Below are positions 1 to 8,322 of a stretch of DNA of 64,000 bases, piece by piece; the stretch's first letter is position 1; the number at the start of each line of letters is the position of its first letter. Source of the stretch: Faecalicatena orotica. GTDB lineage: Bacteria; Bacillota; Clostridia; Lachnospirales; Lachnospiraceae. A program made the translations under genes and the position numbers. The stretch lies in the NCBI RefSeq assembly GCF_003149245.1, contig NZ_QGDL01000003.1, positions 124,001 to 188,000 of the forward strand, read 5' to 3'. Below the pieces are notes generated by a model. The model ran no database searches. It had not been told where the DNA came from and saw only the letters and a list, made by a program, of their open reading frames with translations.

Positions 1-35
1 TAGGAAACTGCCTGCACAAAAAGGAGAAACAGGTG

Positions 36-932
36 ATGGAATATATTCCTGCAAAGACAATCATTACCCGTTCAAAAAAGCCTGAAGCCTGGTTTGGAAC
101 GGAGTATAATATGAATATATATAAAGGCTGCTGTCATGGCTGTATATATTGTGACAGCCGTTCAGAATGTTATGGTGTATCTTCATTTGATACAGTACGG
201 GCAAAGGAGAATGCACTCCAGATTATCAGGGACGAGCTGCGCAGAAAAACAATGCGTGGAGTGATCTCTACCGGGGCCATGAGTGATCCTTACAATCCTT
301 TTGAAAAGAAGCTCGAACTGACAAGGCATGCGTTGGAACTATGCAATGCATTTGAGTTTGGGATCGCAATAGCGACGAAGAGCGTACTGCTTGAACGGGA
401 TATTGATGTATTAAGTGATATCAGGGAACATTCACCGGTTCTGTGCAAGATCACGATCACAACATCGGACGATGCGCTTTCTAAGAAACTGGAACCGGGT
501 GTACCGGTGTCTTCCGAGAGGTTTCGGCTGATCCGTAAACTCTCGGATCAGGGAATATATACAGGTATACTTCTGATGCCGGTGCTTCCTTTTATTGAAG
601 ACACAGATGAGAATATTTGTGAAATCGTGCGCATGGCAGGAGAAGCCGGGGCCAGATTCATTTATCCGGCATTCGGGATGACACTGCGTGATAACCAGAG
701 AGAATGGTATTATGAAAAGCTGAACTGCCTGTTTCCGGATAAAGACCTGGTAACGCGGTATCAAAAGCGTTTCGGGAATTCTTATGAATGCAGGAGTCCC
801 AGGGCCCGGCAGCTCTGGAGAGTGTTTGAAGAAGAGTGTAAAAAGGCGGGGGTCCTGTATAGAATGAAGGATATTATATCAAGCTACAGGCGGCCTTATA
901 AGGTTGAACAGCTCAGCTTGTTTGACCTGTAG
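36..932 (+). CDS. SPL/Rv2578c-type radical SAM protein
   Basis: This is a radical SAM enzyme of the group annotated as spore photolyase-like or Rv2578c-like. The SAM-radical iron-sulfur motif is visible as C32-x3-C36-x2-C39 inside GCCHGCIYC, followed by a typical GVISTGAMSDPYNP segment. The substrate is unknown; family members are mostly uncharacterised, so no reaction is claimed. The preferred start is the ATG at 36, with AAGGAG at 21-26 nine bases upstream; a GTG at 33 is also in frame. It lies first in the plus-strand run, and only 32 bases of upstream sequence are in view. Length (298 residues) is normal for the group. Confidence 0.85.
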   Translation: MEYIPAKTIITRSKKPEAWFGTEYNMNIYKGCCHGCIYCDSRSECYGVSSFDTVRAKENALQIIRDELRRKTMRGVISTGAMSDPYNPFEKKLELTRHALELCNAFEFGIAIATKSVLLERDIDVLSDIREHSPVLCKITITTSDDALSKKLEPGVPVSSERFRLIRKLSDQGIYTGILLMPVLPFIEDTDENICEIVRMAGEAGARFIYPAFGMTLRDNQREWYYEKLNCLFPDKDLVTRYQKRFGNSYECRSPRARQLWRVFEEECKKAGVLYRMKDIISSYRRPYKVEQLSLFDL

Positions 933-969
933 AAAAACGGTGGGGCCGGAATTACATTTAGGAGGAATC

Positions 970-1449
970 ATGGGCAGGAAAGAATTGAAAACAAATGCGA
1001 TGCGTATACTTGACAGACTTAAGATCCCTTATTCATATGAGACATATGAATGTGAACAGTTTGTAGACGGGGTCAGTGTTGCTGATAAGGCAGGGCTGGC
1101 ACATGAATTAGTATACAAGACGCTGGTCACAACCGGAAAGAGTAAAGAACACTATGTATTTGTCATTCCGGTAGAGGCAGAACTGGATCTGAAAAAAGCG
1201 GCAAAGGCAGTGGGGGAGAAATCTCTGGAGATGCTGCCCGTTAAGGAGATTACCGCGGTCACCGGGTATGTCAGGGGAGGCTGCACGGCAATCGGGATGA
1301 AAAAATCTTTTCCTACTATAATAAATGAGACAGCAGAGCAACTCGGACAGATCTATGTCAGCGGCGGCAAACTCGGCATGCAGCTGAGACTTTCACCGGA
1401 AGATTTAAAAAAGGCATCGAATGCAAAGTATGCAAATGTAATCTTCTGA
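970..1449 (+). CDS. ybaK: Cys-tRNA(Pro)/Cys-tRNA deacylase, YbaK/EbsC family
   Basis: The 159-residue product is a YbaK-type trans-editing protein, which in the family hydrolyses mischarged Cys-tRNA(Pro). The fold signature is seen in the N-terminal helix (RILDRLKIPYSYETYEC), the VYKTLVTTG strand, the conserved lysine-rich KKAAKAVG helix and the GGCTAIGMKKSFP loop, where the family lysine and glycines lie. The start at 970 is chosen because GGAGGA lies immediately upstream at 961-966; an open frame from 904 overlaps the previous gene and has no ribosome site. It follows the radical SAM gene by 37 bases and may share its transcript. Confidence 0.9.
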   Translation: MGRKELKTNAMRILDRLKIPYSYETYECEQFVDGVSVADKAGLAHELVYKTLVTTGKSKEHYVFVIPVEAELDLKKAAKAVGEKSLEMLPVKEITAVTGYVRGGCTAIGMKKSFPTIINETAEQLGQIYVSGGKLGMQLRLSPEDLKKASNAKYANVIF

Positions 1450-1538
1450 TTTTGCATAAAAGTATCTAAAAATGAGGAATTGGTGCATAAAATGCAGGAT
1501 GTCCTGTAAAAAAATGCAAAAAAATCAAGAATAAGAGA

Positions 1539-1567
1539 TTTACAAGCGGGTTCAGGTGGGGTATAAT
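1539..1567 (+). promoter_or_regulatory. Sigma-A-type promoter of the aspartokinase gene
   Basis: A -35 box TTTACA at 1539-1544 and a perfect -10 box TATAAT at 1562-1567 are separated by 17 bases. This predicts a leader of about 100 bases before the aspartokinase start at 1674. Confidence 0.75.
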
Positions 1568-1601
1568 AATGTACCGAGAACGCGAAAAAAGTAAGGTATT
1601 C

Positions 1602-1636
1602 GTTACTGCGAACGCCCGCAGCGTGGGAACAGTAAC
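1602..1636 (+). other. Hairpin in the aspartokinase 5' leader
   Basis: GTTACTG at 1602-1608 pairs perfectly with CAGTAAC at 1630-1636, and an inner CCC/GGG pairing is possible in the GC-rich loop. There is no T-run after it, so it is not an intrinsic terminator. The leader is too short and does not resemble a lysine riboswitch. Function is unknown. Confidence 0.4.
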
Positions 1637-1673
1637 ATGGATTCCCTTTATAGGATATTGGAGGAAAAGAGGA

Positions 1674-2993
1674 ATGAAAAAAGTAGTCAAATTTGGAGGA
1701 AGTTCTTTGGCAAGTGCCGAGCAGTTTAAGAAGGTAGGAGAAATCATCCGTTCCGACGGGTCCAGAAGATATGTCGTACCATCTGCACCGGGAAAACGCT
1801 TTTCGAATGATACAAAAGTAACCGACATGCTTTATACCTGTTACGGCGCCGCAATGAAAGAAAAGAATTTCACTGATTTACTTTCTGCAATCCAGAACAG
1901 ATATAATGAAATTATAGAAGGATTGAATCTGACTCTTTCCCTGGATAAGGATTTTGAAATCATCCGCGAAAATTTTGGCAAAAAGGCAGGCAGGGATTAT
2001 GCAGCATCCAGAGGAGAGTATCTGAACAGTAAGATCATGGCAGCATACCTTGGATTCGAATTCATTGATGCTGCTGAAGTGGTCCGCTTTAATGAGGATG
2101 GTTCTTTTAATGACGATGTGACGAATACACTATTATCCGGGCGCCTTGATAAGACGGAATATGCTGTCATACCCGGATTCTACGGGGCAAAAGAAGACGG
2201 GACCGTAGTTACCTTTTCAAGAGGGGGATCTGATGTAACGGGCTCTCTCGTTGCACTTGCAGCATCAGCGGACCTGTATGAAAACTGGACCGACGTATCA
2301 GGCTTTTTGATTGCCGATCCGAGAATCGTTAAGAATCCGAAGTCTATCGAGACAATTACCTATAAAGAACTAAGGGAGCTGTCTTACATGGGGGCGAGTG
2401 TGCTCCATGAAGACGCCATTTTCCCGGTAAGGAAAGCAGGAATCCCGATCAATATCCGCAATACAAATGCCCCTCAGGATAAGGGGACACTGATCGTGGA
2501 GGGTACATGCAGACAGCCGAAGTATACGATTACAGGTATAGCGGGCACAGATGGATTTGCCTCCATTACAGTTGAGAAAGCAATGATGAACTCGGAGATT
2601 GGTTTCTGCCGCAAGGTGCTTCAGGTGTTCGAGGAGAATGAAGTTTCCATCGAGCATATGCCTTCCGGAATTGATACAATGACTATCTTTGTACACAAAG
2701 ATGAGTTCGAGGAGAAGGAACAGCAGGTACTTGCAGGCATTCACAAGGCTGTCGATCCGGATCATATTGAGCTGGAATCTGATCTGGCACTGATTGCCAT
2801 TGTGGGACGCGGCATGCGCGCGACACGCGGAACTGCGGGAAGGATTTTTTCGGCGCTGGCACACGCGCACATCAATGTCAAGATGATCGACCAGGGTTCC
2901 AGCGAGCTGAACATCATCGTAGGTGTCAGACACGATGATTTCAAGAATGCAATCCGTGCTTTATACGAGATTTTTGTATTGACACAAATTTAA
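1674..2993 (+). CDS. Aspartate kinase (monofunctional)
   Basis: The enzyme phosphorylates L-aspartate, the first committed step towards lysine, methionine, threonine and diaminopimelate. The 439-residue product begins with the kinase motif VVKFGGSSLAS (residues 4-14). The substrate and ATP regions follow, with FSRGGSDVTGSLVA near residue 180-200, and two C-terminal ACT regulatory domains cover roughly 300-439. It is closest in style to the B. subtilis YclM/aspartokinase III type, where a single full-length chain is made, but I do not assign a paralogue. The ATG at 1674 has GGAGGAAAAGAGG upstream; an open frame back to 1569 would start inside the leader hairpin and is rejected. Feedback by lysine or threonine is expected from the ACT domains. 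Confidence 0.93.
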   Translation: MKKVVKFGGSSLASAEQFKKVGEIIRSDGSRRYVVPSAPGKRFSNDTKVTDMLYTCYGAAMKEKNFTDLLSAIQNRYNEIIEGLNLTLSLDKDFEIIRENFGKKAGRDYAASRGEYLNSKIMAAYLGFEFIDAAEVVRFNEDGSFNDDVTNTLLSGRLDKTEYAVIPGFYGAKEDGTVVTFSRGGSDVTGSLVALAASADLYENWTDVSGFLIADPRIVKNPKSIETITYKELRELSYMGASVLHEDAIFPVRKAGIPINIRNTNAPQDKGTLIVEGTCRQPKYTITGIAGTDGFASITVEKAMMNSEIGFCRKVLQVFEENEVSIEHMPSGIDTMTIFVHKDEFEEKEQQVLAGIHKAVDPDHIELESDLALIAIVGRGMRATRGTAGRIFSALAHAHINVKMIDQGSSELNIIVGVRHDDFKNAIRALYEIFVLTQI

Positions 2994-3013
2994 AGGAAGG
3001 TATTTAACTTATT

Positions 3014-3427
3014 ATGAACATTTTGTTCTTCTTAAAACCGAAAATTGAAGTTGCATACATATATGATGACTGTACACTGCGCCAGGTACTGGAAACGATG
3101 GAGTATCACAAATATGCATCCATCCCCATGCTGAACAGGCAGGGGGAATTTGTAGGTACGATCACGGAAGGCGACCTGCTCTGGGGGATCAAGGACTATA
3201 AGAATCTGAGCATCAAGGATGCCGAGACGGTCTTTATCCGCGATTTCCCGCGCAAAGCGAGATTCGACGTGGTAGCTGCTGATGCAGACATGGAGGATCT
3301 GGTCAAAAAAGCGATGAACCAGAATTTTGTGCCTGTTGTGGATGACCAGAATAAGTTTATCGGGATCATTACACGCAGAAGCATCATAGAGTATTGTTAT
3401 GATAAGCTGAATGACTGTGACAAATAA
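3014..3427 (+). CDS. Tandem CBS-domain protein
   Basis: This 137-residue stand-alone protein consists of two CBS motifs, roughly residues 10-62 and 72-132. It shows the typical repeated pattern: ASIPMLNRQGEFVGTITEGDLL in the first (positions about 36-57) and NFVPVVDDQNKFIGIITRRSI in the second. CBS pairs bind adenine nucleotides and usually report energy state. No effector domain is attached, so the partner is unknown. It starts 20 bases after the aspartokinase stop with AAAGGAAGG between them, so the two are probably cotranscribed. Confidence 0.85.
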   Translation: MNILFFLKPKIEVAYIYDDCTLRQVLETMEYHKYASIPMLNRQGEFVGTITEGDLLWGIKDYKNLSIKDAETVFIRDFPRKARFDVVAADADMEDLVKKAMNQNFVPVVDDQNKFIGIITRRSIIEYCYDKLNDCDK

Positions 3428-3439
3428 CAGAGGTACAAC

Positions 3440-4225
3440 ATGATAGACTTTCATACACACATTTTTCCTGATAAAATTGCAGGTAAGACATTAGAATTTT
3501 TAAGCTCCAGATGTAAGACGATACCATTTACAGACGGGACTGCCGATGGCCTTAAGCAGTCTGCCGAAGAGTCCGGAATGGATATTTCCGTTGCCCTTCC
3601 TGTAGTGACGAATCCGGCACAGTTTAAAAGTATCAACCGGTTTGCAGCACAATTTCTGGAGGGCCGGATTCTGTCTTTTGGCGGAATCCACCCGGAAAGC
3701 GCAGATTATAAGGCCGAGCTGAGAGAATTAAAGTATATTGGTTTCAAAGGAATTAAGCTGCATCCAGCCTATCAGGAGACGATGTTTAATGATATCCGTT
3801 ACAAGCGTATTGTGTCTTACGCATCAGAGCTGGGACTTATCATTACCGTTCACGGCGGGTATGATCCGGGATACCCGGATTGTATTTACTGTACCCCGCA
3901 GATGGCGGCAGAGGTGATTGATGAGGTATGCCCTGAGAAAATGGTGGCTGCCCATATGGGAGGCTTCAAATGCTGGGATGACGTAGAACGATTTCTTGTT
4001 GGAAAGCAGGTATATCTGGATACAGCGGTTGTCTTCGGTGTAATCAATGATATGCAGTTCGTACGTATTGCAAGAGAGCATGGTGTGGATAAGATCTTGT
4101 TTGCCACAGATTCCCCCTGGTCGGGCCAGGCGGAGTCAGTGGCATATTTGAAAAGCCTGCCGTTAAGCGAGGACGAAAAGCAGAAGATTCTTGACGAAAA
4201 TGCAAGAAAACTCTTGACTTTGTAA
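3440..4225 (+). CDS. Amidohydrolase-2 family metal-dependent hydrolase
   Basis: The 261-residue protein has the metal-binding pattern of the TIM-barrel amidohydrolases: HTH at residues 5-7, GIKLHPAYQ with a conserved lysine and histidine, ITVHGGYDPGYP, a later AAHMGG histidine, and the catalytic aspartate in FATDSPW. Family members hydrolyse or decarboxylate varied carboxylates; the substrate cannot be told from sequence. It begins 12 bases after the CBS gene with AGAGG upstream, so it belongs to the same operon. The promoter of the next gene, rplU, starts inside its last codons. Confidence 0.8.
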   Translation: MIDFHTHIFPDKIAGKTLEFLSSRCKTIPFTDGTADGLKQSAEESGMDISVALPVVTNPAQFKSINRFAAQFLEGRILSFGGIHPESADYKAELRELKYIGFKGIKLHPAYQETMFNDIRYKRIVSYASELGLIITVHGGYDPGYPDCIYCTPQMAAEVIDEVCPEKMVAAHMGGFKCWDDVERFLVGKQVYLDTAVVFGVINDMQFVRIAREHGVDKILFATDSPWSGQAESVAYLKSLPLSEDEKQKILDENARKLLTL

Positions 4226-4243
4226 AAATGGATATGCTATACT
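4214..4243 (+). promoter_or_regulatory. Promoter of the rplU-prp-rpmA operon
   Basis: TTGACT at 4214-4219 and TATACT at 4238-4243 are spaced by 18 bases. The -35 box lies within the final codons of the upstream hydrolase gene. Confidence 0.75.
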
Positions 4244-4245
4244 AC

Positions 4246-4318
4246 AACGGTATGCCGCACAATGAGGTTTTGAAGTTCTGCCCTGCAGACACCGTAATTG
4301 GCGAGTAATGATAATAGG
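4246..4318 (+). ncRNA. Probable ribosomal protein L21 leader RNA
   Basis: Between the promoter and rplU, the transcript can fold with ACGGT near 4247 pairing with ACCGT near 4291. An inner helix of the CTGC/GCAG type forms around 4277-4288. A structured L21 leader in this position is known from Firmicutes and is thought to allow autoregulation by L21. The match is by position and general shape; I could not run a covariance model. Confidence 0.55.
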
Positions 4319-4327
4319 AGGTGCCAT

Positions 4328-4636
4328 ATGTACGCAATTATAGCAACAGGTGGTAAACAGTACAAAGTAGCCGAAGGCGATATCATTAAAGTAGAGAAAC
4401 TTGGGGTAGAAGCTGGGGAAACTTATACATTTGACCAGGTACTTGCAGTGAACAATGACAAGCTTGTCGTTGGGAACCCGACAGTAGAAGGTGCAACAGT
4501 TACAGCTTCTGTAGTTGGCGACGGCAAAGGCAAAAAAGTTGTCGTTTATAAGTATAAGAGAAAATCTGGATACCATAAAAAGAATGGTCACAGACAGCAG
4601 TATACTGCAGTAAAGATCGACAAGATCAATGCATAA
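4328..4636 (+). CDS. rplU: 50S ribosomal protein L21
   Basis: L21 binds 23S rRNA domain I near L20 in the large subunit. The 102-residue product starts [14 protein letters not shown], the standard L21 start, and ends with the [17 protein letters not shown] signature that contacts rRNA. The ATG at 4328 has a strong GGAGG at 4318-4322; an open frame from 4298 lies in the leader and is rejected. It is the first gene of the rplU-prp-rpmA unit. Confidence 0.98.
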   Translation: MYAIIATGGKQYKVAEGDIIKVEKLGVEAGETYTFDQVLAVNNDKLVVGNPTVEGATVTASVVGDGKGKKVVVYKYKRKSGYHKKNGHRQQYTAVKIDKINA

Positions 4637-4648
4637 TCTGGTGACAGA

Positions 4649-4990
4649 ATGATTAAGGTAACCATTTATAAAACCGACAGGCACGAATATGTGGGATTCG
4701 ATGCGCAGGGACATGCCGGGTTCGCAGATGAGGGCATGGATGTCGTATGCGCAGCAGCATCTGCACTGATTATCAACACGATTAATGCAATCGAAAGATA
4801 CACGGATGATGAGACGTCCGTTGTAACAGATGACTCAGAAGATGCAGATGGACTGATTCAGTTTCGGTTTGTGAATCATCCTGCACATGACGCTGAACTG
4901 CTGTTAAAGACTATGATTCTTGGATTAGAAGAGATAGAAGACGACAGCGACTATGAACCATATATTGATATTATCTTCAAGGAGGTGTAA
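4649..4990 (+). CDS. prp: Ribosomal-processing cysteine protease Prp
   Basis: Prp removes the N-terminal extension of L27 in Firmicutes and is essential in Staphylococcus. The 113-residue product carries the catalytic pair H22 (in QGHAG) and C34 (in DVVCAAAS), at the same numbers as in the studied S. aureus enzyme. Acidic residues dominate the middle, as usual for the family. It lies between L21 and L27, the invariant position, and its last codons hold the rpmA ribosome site. The substrate site can be seen in the next gene. Confidence 0.95.
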   Translation: MIKVTIYKTDRHEYVGFDAQGHAGFADEGMDVVCAAASALIINTINAIERYTDDETSVVTDDSEDADGLIQFRFVNHPAHDAELLLKTMILGLEEIEDDSDYEPYIDIIFKEV

Positions 4991-4995
4991 TAACC

Positions 4996-5280
4996 ATGAT
5001 GAAATTGAACCTTCAGTATTTCGCTCATAAAAAGGGAGTTGGTTCTACAAGGAACGGACGTGATTCCGAGTCTAAGAGATTAGGCGCAAAGAGAGCTGAC
5101 GGACAGTTTGTAAAAGCTGGAAACATCCTTTACAGACAGCGTGGAACTAAGATTCATCCAGGCGTGAACGTAGGACGCGGCGGAGATGATACACTGTTCG
5201 CATTAGCAGACGGTGTTGTTAGATACGAGAGAAAAGGCAGAGACAAGAAACAGGTTTCTATCTATCCGGTAGCTGAATAA
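4996..5280 (+). CDS. rpmA: 50S ribosomal protein L27 (precursor form)
   Basis: L27 reaches into the peptidyl transferase centre. The 94-residue product begins [17 protein letters not shown]. The first nine residues form the Firmicute extension ending in QYF, cut before AHKKG by Prp to expose the functional N-terminus. The body ([33 protein letters not shown]) is standard. The ATG at 4996 follows AAGGAGGTG at 4979-4987, which overlaps the prp stop codon. An intrinsic terminator follows at 5295. Confidence 0.98.
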   Translation: MMKLNLQYFAHKKGVGSTRNGRDSESKRLGAKRADGQFVKAGNILYRQRGTKIHPGVNVGRGGDDTLFALADGVVRYERKGRDKKQVSIYPVAE

Positions 5281-5294
5281 GCGTAGCGTATGTG

Positions 5295-5324
5295 GCCTCA
5301 GACCTAACAGTCTGGGGCTTTTTA
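5295..5324 (+). terminator. Intrinsic terminator after rpmA
   Basis: GCCTCAGAC at 5295-5303 pairs with GTCTGGGGC at 5310-5318 (one G-T wobble), with a six-base loop and then a T-rich tail. Confidence 0.9.
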
Positions 5325-5451
5325 TTATTTCACAGGAAGTACGTCTTTTTATTTCCTGCGGGCAACGGGCCATTAACGGATATTTTTATGAAAAAGTTGT
5401 ATACTGGTTATTATCAAAAGTGAATTATTCATAGTAAAAATACATGCGTTA

Positions 5452-5460
5452 TGATATAAT
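5452..5460 (+). promoter_or_regulatory. Extended -10 promoter before obg
   Basis: TGATATAAT is an extended -10 element with a perfect TATAAT at 5455-5460. No good -35 box is seen at the proper distance. The surrounding 5330-5521 stretch is AT-rich and holds no gene. Confidence 0.5.
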
Positions 5461-5521
5461 AAAAAAGATTATGAATTGGAAAATTCAGTAAATATAGCAA
5501 GAAGAAAAGGAAATAGATATT

Positions 5522-6805
5522 ATGTTTGCAGACAGAGCTAAAATTTTTATCAGATCCGGAAAAGGCGGAGACGGGCACTGCAGTTTCCGCAGGGAGCTGT
5601 ATGTTCCAAACGGCGGGCCGGACGGCGGCGACGGCGGAAAAGGCGGGGATCTGATATTTGAAGTAGACAAGGGGCTGAACACACTTGTAGACTTCAGACA
5701 TAAAAGGAAGTATGCGGCCGAAGACGGGGAACAGGGCGGTAAGCGCCGCTGCCACGGGAAAGACGGGAAAGACCTGATTTTAAAGGTTCCGGAAGGAACC
5801 GTTATTAAAGAATCCCGATCCGGTAAGGTTATCGCGGACATGTCCGGTGAGAACAGCCGCCAGATCGTCTTAAAAGGCGGAAAAGGCGGACTGGGGAACC
5901 AGCATTTTGCCACGGCAACCATGCAGGTGCCGAAGTATGCCCAGCCGGGACAGCCGGCGATGGAATTAGAAGTGAATATGGAATTGAAAGTAATCGCGGA
6001 CGTGGGACTGATCGGATTCCCGAATGTCGGAAAGTCAACGCTGCTGTCCAGAGTGACAAATGCTGATCCCAAGATTGCCAACTATCACTTCACAACCCTG
6101 AATCCGAATCTCGGGGTTGTGGATCTGGACGGTGCCAAGGGATTCGTTATGGCGGACATCCCGGGACTGATCGAGGGCGCTTCGGAGGGAGTCGGACTCG
6201 GACATGAGTTCCTGCGCCATATAGAGCGGACCAAGATGATGATCCATGTTGTCGATGCGGCCGGAACGGAGGGCCGTGACCCGATAGATGATATTTATAA
6301 GATCAATGCAGAATTAGAAGCATATAATCCGGAGATTGCCAAACGTCCCCAGGTAATCGCGGCAAATAAGACAGATCTGATCTATAGTGAGGATGAAGAT
6401 CCTGTAGAAAAGCTGAAAGCGGAATTTGAGCCAAAAGGAATGAAGGTATTTGCAATTTCCGGTGTTTCAGGAAAGGGAATCTCTGAACTGCTTTACTATG
6501 TCAGTGAACAGCTTCAGAACATGGACAGTGAACCTGTCATGTTTGAACAGGAATTCTTCCCGGAAGACGAACTCATCTACGACGACCTTCCGTACACGGT
6601 CACAAAAGAGGAAGATGCTTATGTAATAGAGGGACCGAAGATCGATAAGATGCTTGGTTATACGAATCTGGACTCAGAAAAAGGATTTGCTTTCTTCCAG
6701 AAGTTCCTCAAAGATGCAGGGATTCTGGATGAACTGGAGCAGGCAGGCATACAGGAAGGCGATACAGTAAGAATGTATGGATTACAATTTGATTATTACA
6801 AGTAA
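5522..6805 (+). CDS. obg: GTPase Obg/CgtA
   Basis: Obg is an essential GTPase of 50S subunit assembly and stress signalling. The 427-residue protein shows all three parts. A glycine-rich Obg fold occupies residues 1-158 (GKGGDGH, GGPDGGDGGKGGD). The GTPase domain has G1 GFPNVGKS near 165-172, G3 DIPGL and G4 NKTD. A C-terminal OCT domain spans about 345-427. It opens the obg-yhbY-nadD-yqeK-rsfS run, a conserved Firmicute order. The ATG at 5522 follows a purine-rich GAAGAAAAGGAAA site. Confidence 0.97.
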   Translation: MFADRAKIFIRSGKGGDGHCSFRRELYVPNGGPDGGDGGKGGDLIFEVDKGLNTLVDFRHKRKYAAEDGEQGGKRRCHGKDGKDLILKVPEGTVIKESRSGKVIADMSGENSRQIVLKGGKGGLGNQHFATATMQVPKYAQPGQPAMELEVNMELKVIADVGLIGFPNVGKSTLLSRVTNADPKIANYHFTTLNPNLGVVDLDGAKGFVMADIPGLIEGASEGVGLGHEFLRHIERTKMMIHVVDAAGTEGRDPIDDIYKINAELEAYNPEIAKRPQVIAANKTDLIYSEDEDPVEKLKAEFEPKGMKVFAISGVSGKGISELLYYVSEQLQNMDSEPVMFEQEFFPEDELIYDDLPYTVTKEEDAYVIEGPKIDKMLGYTNLDSEKGFAFFQKFLKDAGILDELEQAGIQEGDTVRMYGLQFDYYK

Positions 6806-6821
6806 CAGGAGATAAGAGAGA

Positions 6822-7112
6822 ATGACGACAAAACAAAGAGCATATTTAAAGAGCCTTGCAATGACAATGGACCCGATTTTCCAGATAGGAAAGTCCAGTA
6901 TGACACCCGGCCTGACGGCCGCAATCGCGGAGGCACTGGAGGCCAGAGAGCTGATTAAGATCAGTGTGCTGCAGAATTGTGCAGACGATCCAAGGGAGCT
7001 GGCTGAGATGGTTGCAGAGCGTACACGTTCACAGGTAGTACAGGTGATCGGCAAGAAGATTGTATTATACAAAGAAGGAAAAGACGACAAGAAAAAAATT
7101 GTTCTTCCATAG
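6822..7112 (+). CDS. yhbY: YhbY/CRM-domain RNA-binding protein
   Basis: The 96-residue protein is a single CRM (CRS1-YhbY) domain, a small fold that associates with pre-50S ribosomal particles. Visible marks are QRAYLKSLAMTMDPIFQIGKS at the N-terminus (residues 4-24), the conserved GKSSMTPG loop, and the ALEARELIKISV strand-helix. It starts 16 bases after obg with AGGAGA upstream. The short lysine-rich C-terminus is normal. Confidence 0.92.
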   Translation: MTTKQRAYLKSLAMTMDPIFQIGKSSMTPGLTAAIAEALEARELIKISVLQNCADDPRELAEMVAERTRSQVVQVIGKKIVLYKEGKDDKKKIVLP

Positions 7113-7121
7113 GGGGATAGT

Positions 7122-7727
7122 ATGAAGATTGGAATTATGGGGGGGACCTTTGACCCGATCCACATCGGGCATCTGCTTTTAGGGGAATTTGCGTTCGAGC
7201 AGTTTGAACTGGATGAGATCTGGTTTCTGCCAAACGGAAATCCGCCCCACAAAGATACTGACGAGATGGATACTTCACTGGTACACAGAGTATCAATGGT
7301 CAAAGCAGCGATCAAGGGTGCTCCGCACTTTAAAGTTTCGCTTCATGAGGCAAAAGAGGGAGTTCATTATACCTATAAGACTATGCTGGAGTTTCATGAA
7401 TTGTATCCCGGCAATGAGTTTTACTTTATACTGGGGGCAGATTCTCTGTTTTCTATTGAACAGTGGAAGTTTTTTAAAGAAATTTTTCCTACATGTACAA
7501 TACTGGCTGCGATGCGGGATGACAAAGATGTAGGGGATATGCAGAAACAGATTGCTTATTTAAAAGAGAAATATGCGGCCGACATCGAACTGCTGCGCGC
7601 ACCGCTTCTTGAGATTTCTTCAACTACGATCAGGGAACGGGCTGCAAAAGGGCTTACAGTCCACTATATGGTACCTGATGCTGTGGCTGCTTATATTAAA
7701 GAACATCATTTATATAAGGAAGGTTAA
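7122..7727 (+). CDS. nadD: Nicotinate-nucleotide adenylyltransferase
   Basis: NadD adenylates nicotinate mononucleotide in NAD synthesis. The 201-residue protein has the nucleotidyltransferase motif GGTFDPIHIGH at residues 7-17 and the C-terminal ISSTTIRER motif near residue 165-173. LPNGNPPHK near 37-45 is the family substrate loop. AGGGGGA lies just upstream of the ATG. It sits nine bases after yhbY and three before yqeK, so it is translated from one operon mRNA. Confidence 0.97.
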   Translation: MKIGIMGGTFDPIHIGHLLLGEFAFEQFELDEIWFLPNGNPPHKDTDEMDTSLVHRVSMVKAAIKGAPHFKVSLHEAKEGVHYTYKTMLEFHELYPGNEFYFILGADSLFSIEQWKFFKEIFPTCTILAAMRDDKDVGDMQKQIAYLKEKYAADIELLRAPLLEISSTTIRERAAKGLTVHYMVPDAVAAYIKEHHLYKEG

Positions 7728-7730
7728 AGC

Positions 7731-8300
7731 ATGACAGATATAACAGGAATTCGCAGAAAGTTAGAGAGAAAGCTGAAACCGGACCGGTATGAGCATACGC
7801 TGGGCGTCATGTATACGGCATCTTCACTTGCCATGCGTTATGGTGAAGACATCCGTAATGCACTGCTGGCCGGACTGCTCCATGACTGTGCAAAGTTCTG
7901 TTCGGGCAAAGAGCAGATGAAGCTCTGTGACGAGTACGGCATCCGGCTGACGGAATCGGAAGTAAAGATGCCGGCCCTGATACACGCACGTCTGGGCGCA
8001 TATCTGGCGGAACATGAGTATGGGATCAATGAACAGGAAATCCTCGGGGCAGTCAACTATCACACAACCGGGAGGCCTGACATGACGCTTCTTGAGAAGA
8101 TTGTGTATATAGCAGATTATATTGAACCGGGACGAATGGAGATTCCGGGGCTTACAAGGGTGAGAAAGGCTGCTTTTACAGATATTGATAAGGCTGTTGC
8201 ATTAAGTGCGGGATCAACTATATCTTATCTGAAAGGGGCCAGAAGAGAGATCGACCCGATGACTGTTAAGACTTATGAATTTTATTATAAAGAATCATAA
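7731..8300 (+). CDS. yqeK: HD-domain phosphohydrolase YqeK (Ap4A hydrolase type)
   Basis: YqeK proteins are symmetric Ap4A hydrolases with an HD domain and iron centre. Metal ligands can be followed: H22 in YEHTLG, H51-D52 in LLHDCAKF, a histidine in IHARLGA, NYHTTG, and the aspartate in IVYIADYIEPGR. The 189-residue length fits. It follows nadD, the usual neighbour, with AAGGAAGG as ribosome site overlapping the nadD end. Confidence 0.93.
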   Translation: MTDITGIRRKLERKLKPDRYEHTLGVMYTASSLAMRYGEDIRNALLAGLLHDCAKFCSGKEQMKLCDEYGIRLTESEVKMPALIHARLGAYLAEHEYGINEQEILGAVNYHTTGRPDMTLLEKIVYIADYIEPGRMEIPGLTRVRKAAFTDIDKAVALSAGSTISYLKGARREIDPMTVKTYEFYYKES

Positions 8301-8322
8301 AAAGTAAAGGAGATATTGTTTT

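Noticed and set aside
1562-1673. Lysine riboswitch before aspartokinase
   Set aside because: The leader is only about 100 bases and lacks the known conserved junction; an L box needs about 170 bases or more.
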